Assembly (NCBI GenBank): GCA_003648085.1 | Contig: QMOC01000227.1 | Location: 1 to 5,261, forward strand | Length of the DNA: 5,261 nucleotides | Origin: Chloroflexota bacterium | GTDB taxonomy: Bacteria > Chloroflexota > Anaerolineae > B4-G1 | Reading direction: 5' to 3' | Shown: piece by piece, positions 1-5,240 of the stretch | Layout of the letters: every line of letters starts with the position of its first letter | Position numbering within the stretch: the first letter of the stretch is position 1 | Program-made: the position numbers and the translations under genes | The notes under the pieces: generated by a model | What the model saw: only the letters and a program-made list of their open reading frames with translations | Database searches by the model: none | Told to the model about the DNA's origin: nothing

Positions 1-1
1 A

Positions 2-220
2 GAGGGGCTCTCCTGGCTGGACCGCCTGTCGGCCGAGACGGGCCATCGGGTGATTTGTGCTGCAGATTTCATGGGGCGTCCCCGCCGCCTGCTCGAGGCC
101 CGGCGCAAGCAGTTGTACGAGGAGATGCCGGTGCCCCCAGGCTGGCACGAAGCCTACGCTCGCGGCGATGCCGATACACGCCGCTATCGGGATTATGTGT
201 CCATGGAGGGCGTGACGTAG
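2..220 (+). CDS. 3' end of an unidentified protein (partial, 72 codons visible)
   Basis: An open frame runs in from the left edge and ends at TAG 218-220. The visible C-terminus contains WLDRLSAETGHRVICAADFMG, then a basic arginine-rich helix (GRPRRLLEARRKQLYEE), a Pro-rich turn (MPVPPGWHEAY), and ends DYVSMEGVT. The composition is that of a soluble protein, and third codon positions are strongly G/C, which supports real coding. The sequence is GC-rich (40 of 60 bases at 61-120), like the genes at the right end of the window and unlike the transporter that follows. I do not recognise the family. It is separated from the transporter start at 281 by 60 nt, so co-transcription is possible but not shown. 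Confidence 0.6.
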   Translation, partial: EGLSWLDRLSAETGHRVICAADFMGRPRRLLEARRKQLYEEMPVPPGWHEAYARGDADTRRYRDYVSMEGVT

Positions 221-269
221 CACCGCGCGCCAATGGGAGGAATGGATGCTCCGGTTTGCAGGACTCGCC

Positions 270-275
270 AGGAGG
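270..275 (+). promoter_or_regulatory. Ribosome binding site that decides the transporter start
   Basis: AGGAGG lies 5 nt before the in-frame GTG at 281. The upstream in-frame ATGs at 233 and 242 are less likely: the first has no purine-rich site before it, and the second is only one base from GGGAGG. I therefore place the start at GTG 281. Confidence 0.7.
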
Positions 276-280
276 ATGAA

Positions 281-1537
281 GTGAACGTGGTCGGTAGAGT
301 AGTCGGGAGGATCAGAGATTTCATTTACAGGCAGAAACACAATTATCGGGTGTGCGCGGCACGCTTCTCCGCGAACAAGTTTCTGGCCGGCCTCACCAGT
401 CAATACAACGCGATATATACTGTGGGGTTGGGGGCCGATTCTGTGCAACTGGGGTCTCTCAGCAGCGTGGGCGGCGCGATCACTGCCCTCATTTCTGCAC
501 CCGTGGGATGGCTGATGGATCGCCACGGCATCAAGCGATTTTTCCTGCTGGCAGTCGTCTTAACGGCAGGAGGGAGCCTGCTCTATGCGCTGGCACCTGA
601 TTGGCGCTTCCTCGTTGCGGCGGCTATCCTTGCCTCCATCGCCGTAGGCCTGAGTAACACGGCGTGCAGGGTGATCTGCGCTGATTCGGTACAGAGCAAA
701 GATCGAGTTACTGCACAGAATGTTTGTAGCACCCTGGCTGCGATAGCCGGCATGATCTCGCCCCTCGCCGGCGCCTACCTGGTGACAGTTTTCGGAGGCA
801 TAACGGTCGAAGGCATTCGACCCTTGTATTATCTCCAGTTCGCGGGATATGGCCTTGTTTTTCTTCTCGTGGTTGCCCAATTGCGCGAACCTCAACAAGG
901 ACAATTCGCCGCTGCGGAAGCCGGGTTCGGCTTTATCGCTGATTTCCATCACCTTTTCGAGGGAAGGGGGGACCTTCGGAGATGGATAGCCATTTCCGCT
1001 CTTACCTCATTTCCTATGGCCCTGTTCTGACCGTTCGTCCAGCTATACGCCCACGAGATCAAGGGAGCGGATCAATACCTTTTGGGCGTAATGGCGAGCG
1101 CTACAGTTGTAGTGCAACTCGTTTTCGGCATTCCCGTGGGCCGACTGGCGGATAAAATTGGGCGAAAGCGCGTCATCTATTTGCTCACACCGCTGTGGTA
1201 TGCTTCTAACCTTTTTCTTGCTTTCTCTCACAGCCCGGTCGCGCTGGTGTTATCGGCGGCTCTTTTGGCTTTTTATTCCATCTTATCTGGCGCTACAAGT
1301 GCCATGACTCTAGAACTTGTTCCGCTTGAGCAGCAAGGGAAGTGGGGCGGGCTGCTCGGCTTCTTTACGGGGTTGGTCACGATTCCTGCCCCCATCATTG
1401 GGGGGCTTATATGGAGGGAGATTGGCCCTATGTACGTCTTTATCATTCCCATACTTTTCGACCTCTTCTTTAAAATCCCTCTGTTGGCCACAGTACCAGA
1501 GACATTGGGAACGGAACACCCTATTTATGAAGGATAG
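281..1537 (+). pseudogene. MFS transporter, 12 helices, interrupted by an in-frame TGA
   Basis: Read through the TGA at 1028-1030, this frame encodes a 418-residue major facilitator superfamily permease of normal length, acting in the inner membrane. Helices 1-6 occupy about residues 30-220. A central cytoplasmic loop follows, and helices 7-12 run from about 240 to 410. The MFS motif A between helices 2 and 3 is GWLMDRHGIKR (about 76-86). It recurs between helices 8 and 9 as GRLADKIGRKR (about 287-297), as expected for the two-fold repeat of the family. The substrate cannot be told. The stop falls at codon 250, inside helix 7 (SFPMALF-stop-PFVQLYAHE), with no frame shift. The product as written would be a six- to seven-helix fragment. 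No good ribosome site precedes a restart for the second half. Explanations are a recent nonsense mutation, a base-call error or, least likely, recoding. The nickel-type genes follow 39 nt later, so a role in that cassette is possible but unproven. Confidence 0.8.
1028..1030 (+). other. In-frame TGA inside transporter helix 7
   Basis: The codons before (TTC CCT ATG GCC CTG TTC) and after (CCG TTC GTC CAG CTA TAC GCC) are in one frame, and both sides read as continuous MFS sequence. One base change from TGG, CGA, GGA, TGC or TGT would produce it. Other genes in the window use TGA as their genuine stop (2611, 3260, 3741, 4014, 4778, 5228), so general reassignment of TGA is excluded. Confidence 0.85.
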
Positions 1538-1561
1538 GATCCGTTTTAGCCAATAGGCGAG

Positions 1562-1567
1562 AAGGAG
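1562..1567 (+). promoter_or_regulatory. Ribosome binding site for the CooC-type ATPase
   Basis: AAGGAG is followed by three in-frame ATGs at 1568, 1571 and 1577. Only the third has a normal spacing (9 nt), and it gives the compact N-terminus MKKISVCGKGG typical of the family. I chose 1577. Confidence 0.65.
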
Positions 1568-1576
1568 ATGATGTGG

Positions 1577-2347
1577 ATGAAAAAGATCTCAGTTTGTGGA
1601 AAGGGGGGCAGCGGGAAAAGCACCGTTGTCGCCCTCCTGGCACATGGCCTGCGAGACAGAGGATACCGGGTGTTAGTCGTCGACTCCGATGAATCAAACC
1701 CGGGGCTCTATCGAATGCTCGGCTTTGATAGGAGGCCCGAACCTTTGCTGGATCTCGTTGGAGGGAAGAAAAAGGTGTTTCAAACGTTCTCAGAAGAGCC
1801 AGAGTCCTCCAGGAGCATCCTGACCCAGGAGGAGATTCAGGTCGCAGATATTCCAGGCGACTATATCGTGGAGAGGGATAGCATCGGATTGGTTTGCATA
1901 GGTAAGATCCTCCAGTCACTTGAGGGTTGTGCCTGCCCTATGGGAGCGCTGAGCCGCGAGTTCCTGAAGAGGCTCTCGTTGCAGAAGGACGAGGTGGCCG
2001 TTGTTGACATGGAGGCCGGCATAGAGCATTTCGGCAGAGGTGTTGAGACGAGCATAGACAGTGTGCTGATCGTGACCGAGCCCTCTTTCGATTCGCTGGA
2101 ACTTGCAGAAAAGATAAACGCCCTCGCTGCCGAGGTCGGAGTGGAGCGTGTGTGGACCATTCTCAACAAAATCAGGTCCAAGGAGATCGCTTCGAGATTG
2201 AGAGAAGAACTGGAGGAGAGAGGCATCTCCGTCATTGGATCCATCGGCTATGAGCCGGAGATCTTCCAATCCGGCCTGGAGGGGCGTCCAGTTCGTCGCG
2301 ATAAGGTGGAGACGGACATCGGGAGAATACTGGATCAGTTGCTGTAG
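1577..2347 (+). CDS. cooC: CooC-type nickel-insertion ATPase (CO dehydrogenase accessory protein)
   Basis: This 256-residue cytoplasmic P-loop ATPase belongs to the SIMIBI/MinD group. The N-terminal deviant Walker A is GKGGSGKST (residues 8-16), with the signature lysine K9 and K14. The switch I / Walker A' region is VVDSDES (D36, D38), and the Walker B-like segment is VAVVDMEAGIEHFGRG (D144, E146). The diagnostic CooC feature is Cys-Ala-Cys at C118 and C120 in EGCACPMG. In characterised CooC this CXC pair binds metal at the dimer interface. Known CooC proteins use ATP-driven dimer changes to help put nickel into the C-cluster of CO dehydrogenase; the related AcsF serves acetyl-CoA synthase. 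Length matches the family. No cooS or acs gene is visible, so the client enzyme is unknown. Paralogues of this family also occur away from CO dehydrogenase, and the exact client should not be assumed. The next gene begins 8 nt later. Confidence 0.88.
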   Translation: MKKISVCGKGGSGKSTVVALLAHGLRDRGYRVLVVDSDESNPGLYRMLGFDRRPEPLLDLVGGKKKVFQTFSEEPESSRSILTQEEIQVADIPGDYIVERDSIGLVCIGKILQSLEGCACPMGALSREFLKRLSLQKDEVAVVDMEAGIEHFGRGVETSIDSVLIVTEPSFDSLELAEKINALAAEVGVERVWTILNKIRSKEIASRLREELEERGISVIGSIGYEPEIFQSGLEGRPVRRDKVETDIGRILDQLL

Positions 2348-2355
2348 GGGGGATT

Positions 2356-2613
2356 ATGTGCCTGGCTACGGTCTATATTGAAGATGACGGTCAACGAGAA
2401 GAAGTGATGCAGGACGTGGCCTGGATCAAGCCTGAAAGCAGCGGACTTCAATTGATCAACTTTTTGGGGGAAAGCAGGCTACTTCAGGCCAGAATTAAGA
2501 GCGTCGATCTGGTGGACGGTTTGATCGTTCTGGAAAGGATGACTGCTGATCTGCCCCAGAATGATATTCAGTTAGAGGAGGAGAGCGATGGCCGAAATGA
2601 TTCATACATTTGA
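2356..2613 (+). CDS. cooT: CooT-family small nickel-binding protein with an acidic C-terminal extension
   Basis: This 85-residue soluble protein starts MCLATVYIEDDG, with Cys2 directly after the initiator methionine, as in CooT. In Rhodospirillum rubrum CooT, Cys2 is the key residue of the nickel site. The rest follows the family pattern: a short beta-rich SH3-like fold with INFLGES (about 34-40) and ARIKSVDLVDGLIVLE (about 45-60). Characterised CooT proteins are about 60-70 residues. The last 20 or so residues here (DIQLEEESDGRNDSYI) are an extra acidic tail, and part of it is encoded in the overlap with the next gene. A run of G at 2348-2352 is the only ribosome site and is close to ATG 2356, so translation may be coupled to cooC, 8 nt upstream. 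The order cooC-cooT supports a shared role in nickel delivery. Family assignment is firm; the metal bound in this protein is inferred. Confidence 0.85.
   Translation: MCLATVYIEDDGQREEVMQDVAWIKPESSGLQLINFLGESRLLQARIKSVDLVDGLIVLERMTADLPQNDIQLEEESDGRNDSYI
2576..2581 (+). promoter_or_regulatory. Strong ribosome binding site inside the end of cooT
   Basis: AGGAGG lies 6 nt before ATG 2588 and is read as codons of the acidic tail of CooT. The downstream gene therefore has its own strong initiation site despite the 26-nt overlap. Confidence 0.75.
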
Positions 2614-3262
2614 GGACCGGTGCATCATCTCCTGCGGGATGTTGCACCCCGAGATAACCTATCTGATGGAGAGCGGTTTTCTGAATCCGCTCCGGATCCT
2701 TTTTACGCCACCAGGTCTGCACGCCTTGCCCGATAGGCTGGAGGAGCATCTCCTGAACAGACTGGTACAGGCCCGGGAATCGTGTCCCGACCACAAGATT
2801 ATCGTCGTGTATGGAAAGAAGTGCTACATCAGCACTGATGAGCCGCTCAAACGGGTGGACTCGATCCTGCAGGCAGCAGGCCAGGGAATCGTCAGGGTGC
2901 AAGGGGACTACGGCTACGATATGCTGGTCGGTTTTGAGGACCGGCAGCGCATCAGTGGGGGAAGGCAGGACAAGATTCTCTGGTTCACGCCAGGCTGGCT
3001 CAAGCACTGGAAGGTAATCTATCAGAAATATTTTGGATGGGATGATGCAGACGCCAACGCCAACTTTCCAGGATTCTACGACAAGATTATCGTCCTGGAC
3101 GCCCTCGGCGTCGCCGAGGAGTACATGACTCAACACGCCGAGGAGATTCTGGAATTGTTCGACTGGACAGGTCTGGAGGTGGAATTTCACCCTATCACCC
3201 TCGACCGCTTCAAGGGATTGCTGGTGGATAGCCTATCCCCAGTTGCTGCAAAGGGGGTTTGA
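2588..3262 (+). CDS. DUF1638 family protein (putative metal- or corrinoid-associated)
   Basis: This 224-residue soluble protein has the layout of DUF1638. The N-terminal strand carries Cys and Glu (SCGMLHPEI, C16 and E22), followed by FTPPGLHALPDRLEEHL (about 39-55), VVYGKKCY (about 73-80, C79), WFTPGW (132-137) and the C-terminal segment FYDKIIVLDALGV. The biochemical function of the family is unknown. Members are often encoded beside corrinoid-dependent methyltransferases and their activators in anaerobes, and the conserved cysteines suggest metal or cofactor binding. Here the gene overlaps cooT by 26 nt, and the stop is one base before the next start, so it is very likely co-transcribed with cooC and cooT. 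At residues 106-115 the text is GDYGYDMLVG; as I recall the family, a Cys often occupies the position of the central Gly109. If so, one of the usual cysteines is missing. Family call is good; function is inferred from context only. Confidence 0.78.
   Translation: MAEMIHTFEDRCIISCGMLHPEITYLMESGFLNPLRILFTPPGLHALPDRLEEHLLNRLVQARESCPDHKIIVVYGKKCYISTDEPLKRVDSILQAAGQGIVRVQGDYGYDMLVGFEDRQRISGGRQDKILWFTPGWLKHWKVIYQKYFGWDDADANANFPGFYDKIIVLDALGVAEEYMTQHAEEILELFDWTGLEVEFHPITLDRFKGLLVDSLSPVAAKGV
3253..3257 (+). promoter_or_regulatory. Ribosome binding site that decides the Nudix start
   Basis: GGGGG ends 6 nt before ATG 3264. The alternative in-frame TTG at 3243 lacks a ribosome site and would overlap the DUF1638 gene, so ATG 3264 is preferred. 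The site lies in the last codons of the DUF1638 gene. Confidence 0.6.
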
Positions 3263-3263
3263 G

Positions 3264-3743
3264 ATGGGAGCAACCGGCTATTTTGCCCGCCTGCGGGAGT
3301 GTGTGGGGCACGATCCGTTGTTTGGCCTCTCTGCGGCGGCCTGCATTCGGGACGAGGAGGGGCGCATCCTGCTCCTGCGGCGCAGCGACGGGGATAACTT
3401 GTGGGGCTTCCCCGGCGGGGCGATGGATCTGGGCGAGCGGGCCGATGAGACGGTCGTGCGCGAGGTGCACGAGGAGATCGGGCTGGAGGTCGAGCCGGTG
3501 GCACTTATCGGCGTCTACTCCAGCCCGGAGTACACCTTCGCCTACCCCAACGGCGATCTGGTGCAGCCGGTGACCATCTTCTTCGAGTGCCGGGTCGTGG
3601 GGGGCGAACTCAGGCCGGATATGCAGGAGATCATAGGAGCGCGCTACTTCGGCCCCGCAGATGAGTTGCCGCCCCTGCGTCCCTGCTGCGTCGCCAAGGC
3701 CCGCGATGCCTTCGTGTTTCAGGGGCAGGCGTTCTTTCGCTGA
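3264..3743 (+). CDS. Nudix hydrolase
   Basis: This 159-residue cytoplasmic hydrolase of nucleoside diphosphates linked to another group carries a complete Nudix box. G52 is followed five residues later by E58, then after seven residues by REVHEEIGL (66-74), matching GX5EX7REUXEEXGU. The glutamates bind the catalytic Mg or Mn ion. The preceding strand ILLLRRSDGDNLWGFPGG is typical of the MutT/ADP-ribose-pyrophosphatase-like fold. Substrate cannot be read from the sequence. The gene begins one base after the DUF1638 stop and is followed 15 nt later by a thiamine-binding protein. GC content rises sharply at its start, so it may belong to the host background and not to the upstream cassette, even though it could be transcribed with it. 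A role in cleaning damaged nucleotides or coenzymes is the default view. Confidence 0.9.
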   Translation: MGATGYFARLRECVGHDPLFGLSAAACIRDEEGRILLLRRSDGDNLWGFPGGAMDLGERADETVVREVHEEIGLEVEPVALIGVYSSPEYTFAYPNGDLVQPVTIFFECRVVGGELRPDMQEIIGARYFGPADELPPLRPCCVAKARDAFVFQGQAFFR

Positions 3744-3758
3744 GGGGGGAGGACGGAG

Positions 3759-4016
3759 ATGGGCGTAGTAACGGCGCAGGTGAGCCTCTATCCGCTGCGG
3801 CAGGCCTCGATTGGCCCGCCCATCCGCGAGGCGGTGCGCGTCTTCCGCGAGCGTGGCCTGAAGACCCGCATGGGCGTGATGAGCACCCTGGTGTGGGGAG
3901 AGGAGCAGGAGGTCTTCGCTGCTCTGCAGGAGGCGTTCCACCGGGCTGCGGAGCGCGGGGACGCGGTGATGGTGGTCACGTTCTCCAACGCCTGCCCATC
4001 GCCCGAAGAAGCATGA
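3759..4016 (+). CDS. Thiamine-binding (MTH1187/YkoF-type) family protein
   Basis: This 85-residue protein matches the small thiamine-binding family (Pfam Thiamine_BP, formerly DUF77). The N-terminal strand is VTAQVSLYPLRQ, followed by IGPPIREAVRVFRERGLKTRMGVMSTLVWGE and a helix EEQEVFAALQEAFHRAAERG. The C-terminal strand is DAVMVVTFSNACP. The family has a ferredoxin-like fold and assembles as oligomers. YkoF binds thiamine pyrimidine moieties, whereas single-domain members are mostly uncharacterised. It is a little short for the family (about 100). A ribosome site GGGAGG ends 6 nt before ATG 3759. The gene follows the Nudix gene by 15 nt, and a long palindrome starts 11 nt after its stop. Family call is confident; thiamine binding by this member is inferred. 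Confidence 0.85.
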   Translation: MGVVTAQVSLYPLRQASIGPPIREAVRVFRERGLKTRMGVMSTLVWGEEQEVFAALQEAFHRAAERGDAVMVVTFSNACPSPEEA

Positions 4017-4027
4017 GATGGGAATCT

Positions 4028-4073
4028 GTAGTGGCGACTTTAGTCGCTTATGGACGACTGAAGTCGTCACTAC
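4028..4073 (+). repeat. 46-bp compound palindrome (REP/MITE-like)
   Basis: Bases 4028-4046 pair with 4055-4073 over 19 positions (two of them G-T) around an 8-nt loop; the outer ends are GTAGTG and CACTAC. Each arm is also a small palindrome by itself: GCGACT-TT-AGTCGC on the left (4034-4047) and GACGACT-GA-AGTCGTC on the right (4053-4068). There is no T-run after it, so it is not a standard terminator. It occupies most of the 80-nt gap between the thiamine-binding gene and the methyltransferase gene. Similar GACTTCAGTCG-type palindromes recur in Chloroflexota genomes as I remember them, so it is probably a dispersed repeat. It could still act on mRNA stability or upstream transcript ends. 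Confidence 0.8.
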
Positions 4074-4096
4074 GAACGATATGAGCGTGCGGGGAT

Positions 4097-4780
4097 ATGA
4101 CATTCGACAAGCGTGTCGCCGCCCACTATGAAGCCTGGTACGAGACGCCGGAGGGCCGGCGGGCCGACGGGTTGGAGAAGCGTGTCCTGGGCTGGCTGCT
4201 GGTGCAAGGGTGGGGTGGATTTTCCAGCCCGCTGCCTGGACAGGCTGGAAAGCCTGCTCCACCGGTCAACGTTCTGGAGGTCGGGTGCGGCACAGGCCAC
4301 TTCAGCCGCTGGCTGAGCGGTCAGGGGCTGGCGACGGTGGGGTTGGACCTCTCGCCGGCCATGCTGGCGGAGGCGCGAGCGCTGGGTGGCGTGCCGCTGG
4401 TGCGGGGCGACGCCCGGCGGCTTCCCTTCGCCGACGGCGCGTTCGACCTGGCAGCGTTCATCACCACGCTGGAGTTCCTAGAACAGCCACGGGAGGCGCT
4501 GGCGGAGGCGCTGCGGGTGGCCCGGCAGGGGGTGATCCTGGGCGTGCTCAACCGCTGGAGCCTCCTGGGCTTGCAGCGCCGCCTGGCGGGGCTCTTCCGG
4601 CCGACGATCTACGACGCGGCGCATTTCTACAGTGTGGGCGAGTTGAAGCGGCTGCTGCGGTCCATCGCCGGCGAGGAGGCGCGCATCGTGTGGCGTACCA
4701 CCCTGTTCCCTCGCGGGTGGCCGTGGTCGCATGCGTCTCTGCCCTGGGGAGGCTTCATCGGGATGGCATTGGTAGTGTGA
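4097..4780 (+). CDS. Class I SAM-dependent methyltransferase (Methyltransf_11/UbiE-like)
   Basis: This 227-residue cytoplasmic enzyme transfers a methyl group from S-adenosylmethionine to an unknown acceptor. The N-terminus FDKRVAAHYEAWYETPEGRR is typical of these proteins and supports ATG 4097, although only GGGG at 4091-4094 precedes it. The glycine-rich motif I is VLEVGCGTG (59-67). The acidic residue ending the second strand is D84 in VGLDLSP, and the adenine-side motif is GDARRLPFADGAFD (104-117). These are followed by the usual motif around ITTLEFLEQP. Residues 40-56 (GGFSSPLPGQAGKPAPP), just before motif I, are encoded by a palindromic repeat and look like an insertion in a loop. The frame stays open, so the enzyme may still work. 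The gene follows the palindrome at 4028-4073 and lies 12 nt before the ferredoxin. Substrate cannot be inferred. Confidence 0.88.
   Translation: MTFDKRVAAHYEAWYETPEGRRADGLEKRVLGWLLVQGWGGFSSPLPGQAGKPAPPVNVLEVGCGTGHFSRWLSGQGLATVGLDLSPAMLAEARALGGVPLVRGDARRLPFADGAFDLAAFITTLEFLEQPREALAEALRVARQGVILGVLNRWSLLGLQRRLAGLFRPTIYDAAHFYSVGELKRLLRSIAGEEARIVWRTTLFPRGWPWSHASLPWGGFIGMALVV
4214..4263 (+). repeat. Palindromic repeat inside the methyltransferase coding sequence
   Basis: The outer ends are inverted (GGTGGA at 4214-4219, TCCACC at 4258-4263). An inner inverted pair is TTTCCAGCC (4221-4229) with GGCTGGAAA (4243-4251). The right part is also a perfect 6-bp hairpin, CAGGCT-GGAA-AGCCTG (4241-4256), with a GNRA-type tetraloop. 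I recall closely similar GACAGGCTGGAAAGCCTG repeats as dispersed elements in Chloroflexota. It adds about 17 residues to the protein without a stop. Confidence 0.72.
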
Positions 4781-4792
4781 GGATGAGGAATA

Positions 4793-5230
4793 ATGGACGC
4801 GCAGAAGGTATGGGTGGACCCGGATCGCTGCACGGGCTGCGGCGCGTGTGTGGCGGTGTGTCCCACCGGGGCCATCGCCCTGGTGGATGGCAGGGCCCGC
4901 ATTGACGAGGAAGCGTGTACCGGCTGTGGTGCGTGCGTGGACGCCTGTTCGGAGGGTGCCATCCAGCCCGTAGTTCAGGGCGAACTCGTTCCCGCTTCCC
5001 CGCAACCGGCTCCCACCGTCTACCGGCCTGGCCCGTTGGCGCGGACAGCGGGCGCGACGATCGCCGTCGCCGGTGCGGGGTTGCTGGTGAGGGCGGCGGG
5101 GGCGCTGGTGCGGGCGCTGGGCCGCTGGCTGATGCGGCGGCCGGCAGCAGGTAGGTCGGACTTGCCTGTCCAACCTGCGGGCGGCGCAGGCAGAGGTCGC
5201 CGGGCACGCCACCGGCGGCGGGGGCAATGA
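4793..5230 (+). CDS. Two-cluster 4Fe-4S ferredoxin with hydrophobic and Arg-rich C-terminal tail
   Basis: The first 60 residues form a bacterial-type 2[4Fe-4S] electron carrier. The first cluster ligands are C13, C16, C19 and C23 followed by Pro; the second are C42, C45, C48 and C52 followed by Ser in place of the usual Pro. Ordinary ferredoxins of this type end near residue 60, but this protein is 145 residues long. The added part has a Pro-rich linker (about 65-82), a hydrophobic, Ala/Gly-rich stretch with a few arginines (about 85-113; RTAGATIAVAGAGLLVRAAG at its core), and a very basic end (GRGRRARHRRRGQ). The hydrophobic stretch could lie at or in the membrane. The tail frame is GC-rich, so it could be partly a composition effect, but it runs without a stop to TGA 5228-5230. 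The ribosome site is GAGGAT at 4779-4784. The gene lies 12 nt after the methyltransferase. Redox partner unknown. Confidence 0.85.
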   Translation: MDAQKVWVDPDRCTGCGACVAVCPTGAIALVDGRARIDEEACTGCGACVDACSEGAIQPVVQGELVPASPQPAPTVYRPGPLARTAGATIAVAGAGLLVRAAGALVRALGRWLMRRPAAGRSDLPVQPAGGAGRGRRARHRRRGQ

Positions 5231-5240
5231 GGGATAGGGG

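Noticed and set aside
1028..1070. Possible selenocysteine insertion at TGA 1028, with a 6-bp stem (1031-1036 with 1065-1070) right after it
   Set aside because: The stem is short with a poorly structured interior, has no recognisable apical loop of a bacterial SECIS, and MFS transporters are not known selenoproteins.
1505..1527. Sigma-70 promoter ahead of cooC (TTGGGA and TATTTA)
   Set aside because: The spacing is about 11 nt, too short, and the elements fall inside the end of the transporter frame.
1082..1537. Separate gene for the second half of the transporter
   Set aside because: It has no ribosome site before TTG 1082, and it is simply the second half of a normal MFS fold in the same frame as the first half.
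2495..3190. 231-residue open frame on the minus strand
   Set aside because: Antisense to the DUF1638 gene, which has a clear family match and strong ribosome site.
4028..4073. Rho-independent terminator after the thiamine-binding gene
   Set aside because: The stem is strong but no run of T follows; the next bases are CGAACGATATG.
4081..4136. Alternative methyltransferase start at ATG 4081
   Set aside because: It is in another frame and stops after a few codons; ATG 4097 gives the family-typical N-terminus.
3210..4262. 350-residue open frame on the minus strand
   Set aside because: It lies opposite the Nudix, thiamine-binding and methyltransferase genes and arises from high GC; the translation shows no fold-like pattern and even runs through the palindrome.
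4478..5227. 249-residue open frame on the minus strand
   Set aside because: Antisense of the methyltransferase and ferredoxin genes; the product is Pro/Arg/His-rich, low-complexity sequence expected of a GC-rich shadow frame.
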